Of a stretch of DNA of 23,083 bases, positions 1 to 7,252 are shown piece by piece. The stretch lies in NCBI GenBank assembly GCA_030629295.1, contig DAOVPH010000004.1, forward strand, positions 1-23,083, given 5' to 3'. The DNA comes from Candidatus Latescibacterota bacterium. Its GTDB lineage: Bacteria; Latescibacterota; MVCY01. The position numbers and the translations under genes are program-made. The notes beneath the pieces were generated by a model. It saw only the letters and a list, made by a program, of their open reading frames with translations, was not told the DNA's origin and did not search any database. Every line of letters starts with the position of its first letter. The first letter of the stretch is position 1.

Positions 1-377
1 ATATCGCCAGCGTCTTGAATGGGATATTTCACGATGCGCCATTGCTCTTCGGAGGAGAGCCTCTGCTCGGTAACCAACTCGCCTTTCGGAGTCTCGGTGA
101 TGATGAGCTTCCTTTGCCCGTCTATTTTCTCTTTTGTCTTTACCTTATCCGAATATCTGAGCTTTACGGCTCCCGGAATCCTTGTGAAGTAGTCTATATA
201 CCTGATGGATACATCCAGATCGTCGAAGAGGTCCAGCAAGCTCATCTCCCTGTATCTTTCAGGTAGGGTTCCCCGGTCCTTGTTGTACCAGTACCACCAC
301 TCTATCCGGGGCTGAAAGAAGACTTCCGGGGTCTCCTTCCCCTCGAACACCCTTAGATTCATTTCTCTCTTGGTCAC
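1..377 (-). CDS. URO-D superfamily protein, N-terminal part (cut by window edge)
   Basis: Reading leftward from a GTG at 375-377 there is an open frame of about 125 codons with no stop before the window edge. The protein opens with a short conserved block (MNLRVFEGKETPEVFFQPRI) followed by a Trp/Tyr-rich stretch and a LPERYREMSLLDLFDDL segment. This resembles the N-terminus of one subgroup of uroporphyrinogen-decarboxylase-like proteins, which include corrinoid methyltransferases. The GTG start is favoured by a GGAGG site about 8 bases upstream, inside the end of the preceding isomerase gene; an ATG at 360-362 is the alternative. Only 2 bases separate it from that gene's stop, so the two are surely co-transcribed and probably translationally coupled. 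The C-terminal half with the zinc motif lies outside the window, so its active-site class is unknown. Family assignment rests on remembered family patterns. Confidence 0.75.
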   Translation of the reverse strand, partial: MTKREMNLRVFEGKETPEVFFQPRIEWWYWYNKDRGTLPERYREMSLLDLFDDLDVSIRYIDYFTRIPGAVKLRYSDKVKTKEKIDGQRKLIITETPKGELVTEQRLSSEEQWRIVKYPIQDAGD

Positions 378-379
378 GT

Positions 380-1783
380 CTATGCCTCCACCACCTCGAA
401 TTTCATCATCTTCCCCAATTCCTTCAGATCATCAACATAATCCCCGTATACCATGGCAAGATGGTGTCCGAAATCCACCTCTTTATGGAGGAGCTCAACC
501 GCGTTCTTAACTTTGATGTGCGCATTCAGGGAACATCCTATCTCATCGAACCCACCTCCTCCGGCTATCTCGCCCTTCACCACCAACAACTTAGTCGCCA
601 TAGGGTCGAACCGCGCCAGTGTGACCGGCTGCCCGATGTCGAGGGAGAAATCATATCGTATTGTAGCTCCCCAACCGCTGAAGGTAAAATTCCTTATCTC
701 GTAAGGTAGATCCGATTCAGCTAATCCCTTCATCTTCAACCCCGGCACATCGTGATGAACCGCTACAATATTCTTCTCCCTGTCCACGATGTAGGAGTTA
801 CCCATGTGGGCTGATTTCTTGGAAGTATACATGAGAAGTGTCATCGCCATCAACACATTTATGTCCCCCTCGCAGGCCGACGGATAACCTTCGTCCTTGA
901 GCAAGGTATGGGTGAGGCAAAACATGACCTTTTTCTCCTCAGCAATCCTTCTGGCACAGATCTCAAAACAGGGGATGACAAAGGCATTGCACTCAGAATC
1001 TTCCATCACCTTCTTCGCTGCGACGTAGAACTTAACCGATGGCAACAGGTTCTCTCTACTCATGTGGACCTTATCGGCGCTCTGTATCAACTTGTCCGTC
1101 AGCTCCTCCGCCCTTCTCGCATCCTCCTGGGGTAGCTTTTCCATCTCTTCAAAAAGTGTCTCCGCCGGCAGAGAGATATGCTCCACGCCGAACCGATCCC
1201 TGAGGCCCTCAAGGTCCCAGATAGTGCTCACGACGCCCAAAGGTATGATATCTCCCTCCAATGCCACCAGCATTTTCGTATTGCGAATCGCCTTCCTCAC
1301 CCTAAGCAACGAGATAAGGCGGTTCAACTCGTCGAAATCCAGAGGGGCATATCCTTCAAGTCCCCGGGATCTGAGATAGGCGGCTACGTCCACCGTCCCG
1401 ATCGCTCCAACCATAGCGATGGGCCTCTTGTGTCTGTGGGCTATGGTTATGGCGGGATACTGGGTCAACCCTCCGGAGACAACGAACAGGTCCACATCCT
1501 CCAGATCGGATCCCAACTTCCTAAGCTCCTCTTCGGGCAGGACAAAGTTGTCCTTCCATTCTATGCTAACCGGCTCAAGCAGGCGGGCATCGGAGGGCAG
1601 ATATTTGTTGAATTCCCCCACGAACCTGTTGAAGTTTTGCTTTCCCTGCTCTCTTTCTGTCTCCGGCTCAAGGCTTTTCCTGTCGCCCACCCTGCAGGGT
1701 CCCTCATACGGGCCGGAATGGATGAGTTGGACGAAAACGGGTTTAACCCCTACCTTCGTATCTATTGGCTTTTCCCTGGTCAT
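380..1783 (-). CDS. L-fucose/L-arabinose isomerase-family sugar isomerase
   Basis: A 467-residue cytoplasmic protein with the layout of the FucI/AraA-like isomerases, metal enzymes that interconvert aldoses and ketoses. The N-terminal half has a Rossmann-like region including VDLFVVSGGLTQYPA near residue 100. The C-terminal half carries the family signature: ACEGDIN with Glu305, a MGNSYIVD segment ending at Asp334, and a His-His pair at 343-344. Known FucI enzymes bind their metal through a Glu, an Asp and a His, so these are the likely ligands. Length is shorter than classical FucI (about 590 residues) but usual for the uncharacterised fucose-isomerase-like group. The ATG has a good GAGGAG site 7-8 bases upstream. 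It overlaps nothing and is followed after 2 bases by a URO-D family gene, suggesting a sugar or sugar-derivative pathway. The true substrate cannot be told from sequence. Confidence 0.8.
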   Translation of the reverse strand: MTREKPIDTKVGVKPVFVQLIHSGPYEGPCRVGDRKSLEPETEREQGKQNFNRFVGEFNKYLPSDARLLEPVSIEWKDNFVLPEEELRKLGSDLEDVDLFVVSGGLTQYPAITIAHRHKRPIAMVGAIGTVDVAAYLRSRGLEGYAPLDFDELNRLISLLRVRKAIRNTKMLVALEGDIIPLGVVSTIWDLEGLRDRFGVEHISLPAETLFEEMEKLPQEDARRAEELTDKLIQSADKVHMSRENLLPSVKFYVAAKKVMEDSECNAFVIPCFEICARRIAEEKKVMFCLTHTLLKDEGYPSACEGDINVLMAMTLLMYTSKKSAHMGNSYIVDREKNIVAVHHDVPGLKMKGLAESDLPYEIRNFTFSGWGATIRYDFSLDIGQPVTLARFDPMATKLLVVKGEIAGGGGFDEIGCSLNAHIKVKNAVELLHKEVDFGHHLAMVYGDYVDDLKELGKMMKFEVVEA

Positions 1784-1903
1784 TGTTATTCTCCTCTACT
1801 GATGGTTAGCCGTGACAGATCGGTGTACTGTACGAGCGCTTTCTATACAGATACCTCCTTCTATTTAGTGTTTGTCCGAGAAGGCACAGATGGGCGCTTG
1901 TTT

Positions 1904-1986
1904 TGTCATTGCGAGGAGCGAAGCGCCGAAGCAATCCCCTGATATTAAAAAGATTGCTTCGCTCCTTGCAGTCGCTCGCAATGACA
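1904..1986. repeat. Palindromic dispersed-type repeat (TGTCATTGCGAG family)
   Basis: An 83-base imperfect inverted repeat bounded by TGTCATTGCGAG on the left and CTCGCAATGACA on the right. It has inner arms GAAGCAATC and GATTGCTTC around an AT-rich loop (ccctgatattaaaaa). Elements of this look are very common as dispersed intergenic repeats in many bacterial genomes. It sits in the 275-base gap between the thioredoxin-fold gene and the isomerase gene. A 71-codon open frame crossing it has no family resemblance and is not called as a gene. It could fold in RNA and act as an attenuator or mRNA end. The rest of this gap shows no gene. Confidence 0.85.
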
Positions 1987-2058
1987 TTAATAAGCGAAGA
2001 TAGGTACTTTTCGACAAGCACTATTTAGGCCTTCGTAATTTCCACTCTATTCATTTTC

Positions 2059-3105
2059 TCACTTATGGGCCCTGATCTTTTCCTCCAATACATTTTCCGG
2101 CATAGCACCGACGATAGCATCTACCTTTTCTCTGTTTTTAAATATAAGCAAAATGGGAATGGACATAATCTCGAAGCGAGAGGCTACTTCCCGATTTTCA
2201 TCTACATTTAACTTCCCGAAAGTTATCTCCCCTGCATATTTTGCGGCTAATTTTTCTATTGTGGGGGAGATCATTCGACAGGGCGCACACCATTCCGCCC
2301 AGCAGTCAACAACCAAAAGAGGATACTTGTCCACTGCTTGGTCAAAGTTGTCGTTGTTTAATATAATCGGATAGTCTGGCTTGTCTATAAGCTTCTCTTT
2401 CTTTTTAAGTTCCTCCCTCTCTAGGGAAAGTATCTCTTCGGCCCGAGAGGAACCGAAAGATATGACCTGATTTACAAAGGCCCCTTCCGATTGAACCCCA
2501 ACGGTAATAGAATCCATATCCTCGTTGATTACCTGTTGAGGCACATGAGATACTTTGAACTCCCGAGCACGCGCCCTCACTTCTGCTGCGTCGATATAGC
2601 GAGAGGCAACCTTTTCGGGGGCCTCAATGGCTATTCGATTGCTCAGAAGAGCAGCCTGGGGACAATGCGGAGAATCGAGCGTAACATAAGTTTCTATGAG
2701 GACATGTTTGTCTATACTTTTCAATTTCTCTTTGGAAGCGGCACCCAAACCGCTTTCTCCCTGAGAAACTAAGGATACGGTCTCAATAAATGCACTCGCC
2801 TGGTGTCCTGCAGGTCCGCCCCAATATTCTATGGAATAGCCCAGATCCTTGCCAATGAGAATAGTCGGGGAAATAGAAAGATTCAGTTTCTCGGCCGCTT
2901 CGCTGCTCAGGCTGAGAAATTCTCCTTTTATCTTATCAGTGATCTGCGAAAGTTCCCTCACTAAGTCTTTGCTAAACTGGGAGTATTGAGGATCTTCATT
3001 TCCAATGATGATGCTTTGGGTAAATACCTTAAGGTCCACAGTCTCCCGAAGTTCCCGCTCAAACTTCTCTCTCAAAACTGCTTCAGTCTTAGTGTCGATC
3101 AACAT
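2059..3105 (-). CDS. Triple thioredoxin-fold protein: degenerate PDO-like tandem plus active thioredoxin domain
   Basis: A 348-residue soluble protein. The C-terminal domain (about 245-348) is a canonical thioredoxin with WCAPC (Cys273, Cys276), an extra Cys268 just before it, and the cis-proline segment MSIPI. The first 235 residues look like the two glutaredoxin-like domains of protein disulfide oxidoreductases. Domain 1 (about 1-118) has no cysteine where the CxxC should be but keeps a cis-Pro-like ISPT near 78-81. Domain 2 (about 119-235) keeps a single Cys148 in SPHCPQ and a HVPQ cis-Pro motif near 187-190. So one domain is probably redox active and two may be structural or substrate-binding. 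The start is secure: AGAGGAGGT lies 4 bases before the ATG. A general thiol-disulfide reductase role is likely; the partner is unknown. Confidence 0.85.
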   Translation of the reverse strand: MLIDTKTEAVLREKFERELRETVDLKVFTQSIIIGNEDPQYSQFSKDLVRELSQITDKIKGEFLSLSSEAAEKLNLSISPTILIGKDLGYSIEYWGGPAGHQASAFIETVSLVSQGESGLGAASKEKLKSIDKHVLIETYVTLDSPHCPQAALLSNRIAIEAPEKVASRYIDAAEVRARAREFKVSHVPQQVINEDMDSITVGVQSEGAFVNQVISFGSSRAEEILSLEREELKKKEKLIDKPDYPIILNNDNFDQAVDKYPLLVVDCWAEWCAPCRMISPTIEKLAAKYAGEITFGKLNVDENREVASRFEIMSIPILLIFKNREKVDAIVGAMPENVLEEKIRAHK

Positions 3106-3186
3106 ATCTACCTCCTCTGGTAGCTTTACTATCCTTCATTGAACTATTAGCAAAACAATGGTATGCTTCCTGTAGCACCTTCTTCA

Positions 3187-3852
3187 TTATTTATCGTATT
3201 TTCTTTCCCCGAAAATTGCTGTTCCTATCCTTACCATATTGCTTCCTTGTTCAATGGCTATTTCGTAAGAATTTGACATCCCCATGGACAGTACTTTCAT
3301 ATCCAAATTGAGAATGTAAAGAGATCTTATATACTCAAATATTTTTCTTGTCTCCCTAAAGTAGGGTCTTGCGTCCTCTGGATTTCCAAAACGCGGCCCC
3401 ATAGTCATAAGACCTCCTATCTTAAGATTCTTGAGATGTGAGATTCGCCTTATTGTCTCTTCAGCTTCTTCAGGCATAACACCGGACTTCTGAGGCTCTT
3501 TTCCACTGTTTATCTCTATATAAACAGGCACTATCCGATCTGACCTTTTATCAATCGCCTCAGCCAGCTTTAGCGAATCAACAGTTTGTATAACATCAAA
3601 GATGGGAAGCACCTTGTTTATCTTATTCTTCTGCAAAGCCCCTATCATGTGCCATCTCACTTTTTTAGCCTTTTCACCTAACTGGTTATATACTACGGTT
3701 GCCTCCTGAACATAATTTTCTCCGATATCCGTAGCACCTGCATCAATAAGAGTGGCCAGCTCTACCGCATTCCTTGTCTTCGCTGCTACTACTATGGTCA
3801 CATCATCGGGAATTTCTCCCCTAACCCTTTGATAATTTTCTGCTATACCCAT
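3187..3852 (-). CDS. YggS/PROSC-type pyridoxal-phosphate homeostasis protein
   Basis: A 221-residue protein of the YggS/PLPBP family, single-domain TIM-barrel PLP-binding proteins that buffer pyridoxal phosphate and influence amino-acid metabolism. Visible hallmarks are VAAKTRN with the PLP lysine at Lys25, GENYVQEA, WHMIGALQKNK, INSGKEPQKSG, GGLMTMGP, LSMGMSNSYEIAIEQGS and the terminal MVRIGTAIFGER. The ATG at 3850-3852 was chosen because the normal family N-terminus (M-x-IxxNYxxV) starts there and AGGGAG lies about 10 bases upstream. An upstream TTG at 3894 would add 14 residues of no family character. It is 81 bases before the thioredoxin-fold gene and probably in the same transcript. Function at family level is secure; no pathway link to the neighbours is evident. 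Confidence 0.93.
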   Translation of the reverse strand: MGIAENYQRVRGEIPDDVTIVVAAKTRNAVELATLIDAGATDIGENYVQEATVVYNQLGEKAKKVRWHMIGALQKNKINKVLPIFDVIQTVDSLKLAEAIDKRSDRIVPVYIEINSGKEPQKSGVMPEEAEETIRRISHLKNLKIGGLMTMGPRFGNPEDARPYFRETRKIFEYIRSLYILNLDMKVLSMGMSNSYEIAIEQGSNMVRIGTAIFGERKYDK

Positions 3853-3859
3853 TTTGAAT

Positions 3860-3985
3860 TCACTCCCTTCCCCAAGCTTCGTTTTTCTTTCCAATTAAAT
3901 CCTTCATCATTCCTCCTAATCCAGCAATTCTGTCTCCATATCTTTTTATAGATTCTCCAAGGTAAAGAGGGTTATCGTAGCAGTT
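3860..3985 (-). pseudogene. Possible 3' remnant of a URO-D-like gene
   Basis: Directly after the cupin stop codon, in the same frame, 41 sense codons run to a TGA at 3860-3862. The peptide contains LYLGESIKRYGDRIAGLGG followed by MMKDLIG. This resembles the segment after the zinc motif in URO-D proteins of this window, for example MDIKLLKERYGDRVTLWGG in the 17716-18867 gene. There is no plausible start for the whole stretch. An ATGATG with AGGAGG just before it could start a 16-residue peptide ending in the yggS leader. The best reading is a decayed gene tail, but the similarity is short and may be chance. Confidence 0.3.
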
Positions 3986-4333
3986 TCATTTCTTAGTTTT
4001 CTTTTCGGCTCCTTTTGGAATCACACAGACAAAGCAAAGAGGCTCATCTTGGTAATTCAAAAATTGATGTTCTTCATTTGAGGCAATATATATGGCATCC
4101 CCAACCTTGACTTTTTTCTCAAGATTTTTCCCCTTTACAACACCTTGTCCTCTTACCACAAAGACTTCATGCTCCCAAGGATGACTGCCATAACTTGTGT
4201 GCATACCCTTTCCGAATTCGAAATACCTTAATTCAAAGTTTGGAACGCCGATCTCCTCTGACAATAACCACCATACAGAAACACCGCTTCTTGTTTTCTC
4301 TTCTTTTGTCTTTTTGATACTGGTGAAGTACAT
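3986..4333 (-). CDS. Small cupin-domain protein
   Basis: A 115-residue single-domain protein. The cupin motif 1 is visible as HPWEHEVFVVRGQG (His51, His55, Glu56, Gly62/64) and motif 2 as GDAIYIASNEEHQFLN (Gly78, His89). This is the usual metal-binding set of a small monocupin. Such proteins range from sugar isomerases to dioxygenases and sensors, so the reaction cannot be named. The N-terminus contains a Trp-Trp pair and the C-terminus ends in a lysine-rich tail. The ATG has only a weak GAAAGG site upstream. It starts 15 bases after the stop of the metallo-beta-lactamase-fold gene, so the two are most likely co-transcribed. Confidence 0.85.
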   Translation of the reverse strand: MYFTSIKKTKEEKTRSGVSVWWLLSEEIGVPNFELRYFEFGKGMHTSYGSHPWEHEVFVVRGQGVVKGKNLEKKVKVGDAIYIASNEEHQFLNYQDEPLCFVCVIPKGAEKKTKK

Positions 4334-4348
4334 TTGGAACCTTTCTCT

Positions 4349-4996
4349 TTAAATTTTAATTACCTTTCCCACGCCATTGGCAATAAAATTCTCCTTATAT
4401 TCTTCTTCAAATTGTTTTATAGCTAAATCACCTGTGCAATGGGAGGGTGCTACCTTTTTTACACCCATAGCCTTGAAATCTTTAATTACAGTTTTAGCAT
4501 CCCCTAAATGGAAACCTCCCAGGACAAGGTAAACTTCTTCACCAATCTCTTTGGCTTTCTTCACCATATTTACTATTCCTGGATGGGCACAACCAGTGAT
4601 AATGATCAGCCCTGGGGCACTTTTTACTACCAAGGCCTGCTCTGATATAAACAATCCTAAAGCACCAGTTGAATAGACATTTGGACAAATCTCGGTTGGT
4701 TTTCTAAAAGCTCTCGGCTGATATACTTTTGCCTTATGTTCGTTTGCTTCAAGAAAACCTTTTAGCCCACCAGTGTGGTCTCCATGGGCATGCGATAAAA
4801 CGATCATCTCCACACTTTCGGGCTCTACCCCAAGCTGACCAAGGTTATATAACAACGTTTCGCTCTCGCTACCGGTGTCAAATAATATACTCTTATTATT
4901 CACCTTAATTAAACAAGCGAACCCAAATCCTGTCCTTAACTTGAGATTGTGCTGGTAATTGTCGTATACTGTAATTAGAGTTATATCTTTATTCAT
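4349..4996 (-). CDS. MBL-fold hydrolase, dihydropterin-ribofuranosyl-aminobenzene-phosphate synthase-like
   Basis: A 215-residue cytoplasmic metallo-beta-lactamase-fold protein. It carries FDTG near 39-42, the metal motif SHAHGDHTGG (His69, His71, Asp73, His74), TGCAHPG (His138), GGFHLG (His163) and PSHCTGD (His186). The GCAHPG and PSHC motifs are typical of the subgroup often annotated as 7,8-dihydropterin-6-methyl-4-(beta-D-ribofuranosyl)-aminobenzene-5'-phosphate synthase, known from methanopterin synthesis in archaea. In bacteria most members are uncharacterised, so a pterin role is only a possibility. A GAGGAG site lies 7 bases before the ATG. The gene is tightly followed by the cupin. 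A lipoprotein paralogue lies at 11694-12590, sharing the ENTYSTG/CPNVYSTG and VYLVLGGFHL blocks. Confidence 0.88.
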   Translation of the reverse strand: MNKDITLITVYDNYQHNLKLRTGFGFACLIKVNNKSILFDTGSESETLLYNLGQLGVEPESVEMIVLSHAHGDHTGGLKGFLEANEHKAKVYQPRAFRKPTEICPNVYSTGALGLFISEQALVVKSAPGLIIITGCAHPGIVNMVKKAKEIGEEVYLVLGGFHLGDAKTVIKDFKAMGVKKVAPSHCTGDLAIKQFEEEYKENFIANGVGKVIKI

Positions 4997-5070
4997 TTCT
5001 TTATCTCCTCGCTAAAATCTGGAAATCTTGAATGGAAGAAAAAGGGTTGCCAAACTTCTCGACTAATAAT

Positions 5071-5826
5071 TCACTGCTCCAGCGTTTCATTTTCCTTTTC
5101 ATGCCTCTCTACAAATAAGATAGTGTTCTTTAGTAATTTAAGCGTATTTAAGCTTTGGGGGTTGATTCTTTTTTCTAAATTTCCTTCGGGGTGAGGGCTA
5201 AAAATCACTACCTTTCCGCTGCCAAACTTTGCCCACACAATAGCTGCGTACCCTTCTCCATAATTGGCCAGGACTTCTGTGTCTTCTCCTGCTTTCATCA
5301 TGGGACCGTTCTGATACCAGATTCTAATCTCACCTTTATATCCTGAAGTGATAGTATGGTTGGGCTGAGTGATGAATATATTCCTTATCCCTACCCCTTG
5401 CTTTCTGACATTTTTGATGTTAATTATCCCCAGTCCTTTGGGACACCCTTCTACTTCGACTATTCCCGAGGCAAGATAGGCTCCGGCGCAAATACCAACA
5501 TAGCCACCGCCATCTCTTATGAATTCTCTGATTTGTCTGAACCCTTTTTCTTCCAGAGCATCTACGCATCTTTTGGTATAGCCGCCAGGAATTATCAAAA
5601 CCGAATGATCTTTCAAATCTCCTTTTTTGATCTCTTTTTCAGCTATCTTCCTGTAAGAGATATTCAACTTATCCAGCGCTCCCTCCACATCTTTAGCCAA
5701 ACTTGCTCCACTACCCGTATATATACAAACTTTTCTTTTCATCTGATTTGCTCTGTCAAGACAAGAAATCCCCATCAGTCCTATAAGTAATCCAAGAAAT
5801 AAACCCCAGTTTGCCAGTGTAGCCAT
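5071..5826 (-). CDS. Exported/lipoprotein-like protein with BPL_N (amidotransferase-like) domain
   Basis: A 251-residue protein. Residues 1-21 form a hydrophobic signal (LFLGLLIGLMGIS) ending at Cys22, a near-consensus lipobox (GISC), so it is probably membrane-anchored outside the cytoplasm. The remainder resembles the BPL_N domain found at the N-terminus of some biotin-protein ligases and in stand-alone class-I glutamine-amidotransferase-like proteins. Features are VCIYTGSGAS, LIIPGGYT, a nucleophile-elbow GICAGAYLAS with Cys113, and FSPHPEG. Whether it is catalytic is unclear. The start has no good ribosome site; Met18 and Met29 are alternatives, the latter giving a cytoplasmic form. I keep the longer form because of its convincing signal peptide. 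The MBL-fold gene follows after 74 bases. Confidence 0.75.
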   Translation of the reverse strand: MATLANWGLFLGLLIGLMGISCLDRANQMKRKVCIYTGSGASLAKDVEGALDKLNISYRKIAEKEIKKGDLKDHSVLIIPGGYTKRCVDALEEKGFRQIREFIRDGGGYVGICAGAYLASGIVEVEGCPKGLGIINIKNVRKQGVGIRNIFITQPNHTITSGYKGEIRIWYQNGPMMKAGEDTEVLANYGEGYAAIVWAKFGSGKVVIFSPHPEGNLEKRINPQSLNTLKLLKNTILFVERHEKENETLEQ

Positions 5827-5968
5827 TTTTAGTATTCAATAGTTTGACAAATTTAAGGATGTGATCTCTTCGTTTGACGGGGTTAATCAGATCTATCCTA
5901 ACAACAGCATTAGTGTTACATCAAAAGGCCTGACCCTTGACTTTCCTTCCTTGTTGCCTGGGGAAGCA

Positions 5969-7159
5969 TCATAGAAAAATTGCCCCTAACATAAATGCTA
6001 TGCTCAACGAGATAAGAATCGGAATTATCAAAACTTTCAAGAAATCCTTAAGTTCCACATTGAAAAATTCCAATGAAACAGAAACACAGGGATGGACAGG
6101 TGAGATAACATATCCCATAAAGATGGAGAAGAACATGAGGGCAAATACCGATGAGGTCATCGTATTTGTTCCATATTTTGAATAATAGATGGGTAATAAA
6201 ATAGATACAGGCACCTGAACTCTCCCTGTCAGGAACCCCAAAATTGAACCGACGCCCACAAGAAGAAGTGTCCTGGAAAATGTGACCTCTGCAATTATTC
6301 TGGAGGCATCGGAGGCCTTGAATATATTTAAAAAAAGAAACATACCTATGATTATTAAAGAGAACCTCCATGGCCCAGTCTTTGTCCAGGCGAGCTTTAT
6401 TCTTTCCACCCTCAGATTTCCAAAACCGAGAGCAAGGGTAAGACTCACCACCACACCTATTACAAGGAATACCTCGGGAAGAACTTTGGGAAATATGGTA
6501 CCCAAAGAAAAATGTATAACAGGTGCAATAAGAATTATCATCACCGGAACCAGAAGGCCTTTCAGTCTGAAATCAGAGCTATAACTTATTTCGCCTCTTA
6601 TATGCTTCAGGAGAAAAAGATAGCCCAGAATGAACATGAGTATAAATCCTGGGATGAGGTAAAGCATCGTCACATAAAGATTAAGCTGTGCCATTTTTGT
6701 AGTGGCGAGGAGTGCACCCAGAGGATAAATCAGAAGGAGAATATGCCTGAACCAGACATTTATGGCAGATTTCTCCACCTCAGAGATACCTTCGCCAGCT
6801 TTCCTCAACAGAGGGGCTGAAAGCAGCGCACCCCCCGGTATGGGCAGCATGCCCAGAAGGGCAGGCGAAAAGGCAGAAAATAACCTTTTGCCTATTCTCA
6901 AATTGTCAACCAGTTCATCCATGAGGCCTGAAAGCTCCATCAAGCCCCCTATCATAGGTATTAATCCAACTCCAAAAGAGAGTAGAAGAATGGAAGGGTC
7001 GGTCAATGTGTTATAGACCTCTTGCCATATACGGTAAAAAGGAAGAGTGAATAGACCCAGGGTGAGGGCCGCGACGACAAGCCCTGCCCATAGACTCTTC
7101 CGGGATATGATTAAAAGCAGAAAAAGGGACAAAAGAAAACCTGCCCAGGTAATTCCCAT
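5969..7159 (-). CDS. DUF401-family multi-span membrane permease
   Basis: A 396-residue, highly hydrophobic protein with about ten predicted membrane spans by eye. The loop MLPIPGGALLSAPLL after GLIPMIGGLMELSG is characteristic of the DUF401 family, which resembles ion-transporter-type (gluconate/DctM-like) permeases with a re-entrant Pro-Gly loop. The second half repeats a similar architecture, with GFLTGRVQVPVSILLPIY and VISPVHPC. The substrate is unknown; the family occurs in archaea and anaerobic bacteria. A GGAGGG ribosome site lies about 10 bases before the ATG. It stands 93 bases after the last intact URO-D gene of the array and 142 bases before the BPL_N lipoprotein, so it could import a substrate for either group. 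That is inference from position. Confidence 0.82.
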   Translation of the reverse strand: MGITWAGFLLSLFLLLIISRKSLWAGLVVAALTLGLFTLPFYRIWQEVYNTLTDPSILLLSFGVGLIPMIGGLMELSGLMDELVDNLRIGKRLFSAFSPALLGMLPIPGGALLSAPLLRKAGEGISEVEKSAINVWFRHILLLIYPLGALLATTKMAQLNLYVTMLYLIPGFILMFILGYLFLLKHIRGEISYSSDFRLKGLLVPVMIILIAPVIHFSLGTIFPKVLPEVFLVIGVVVSLTLALGFGNLRVERIKLAWTKTGPWRFSLIIIGMFLFLNIFKASDASRIIAEVTFSRTLLLVGVGSILGFLTGRVQVPVSILLPIYYSKYGTNTMTSSVFALMFFSIFMGYVISPVHPCVSVSLEFFNVELKDFLKVLIIPILISLSIAFMLGAIFL

Positions 7160-7252
7160 CTGTTTCTATACCCTCCTCCTATTATTCTATTGAGGTCAGT
7201 CGGATGGCTTACTGAGACTATTAACCTTATTTTTGATCTCTTCCTCCCTGGC

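Noticed and set aside
380..1783. Catalytic identity as true L-fucose isomerase
   Set aside because: Length and the N-terminal half differ from classical FucI; only the superfamily is supported.
1178..1942. A 254-codon plus-strand open frame opposite the isomerase gene
   Set aside because: It is antisense to a gene with clear family motifs, runs into a dispersed repeat, and its peptide has no recognisable family pattern.
1806..2021. A 71-codon minus-strand open frame in the gap before the isomerase
   Set aside because: Most of it is translation of the palindromic repeat at 1904-1986; no convincing ribosome site or family resemblance.
5827..5968. Promoter before the BPL_N lipoprotein gene (TTGATG ... 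TAGGAT)
   Set aside because: Spacing is 18 but both boxes are weak, and similar matches occur by chance in AT-rich DNA.
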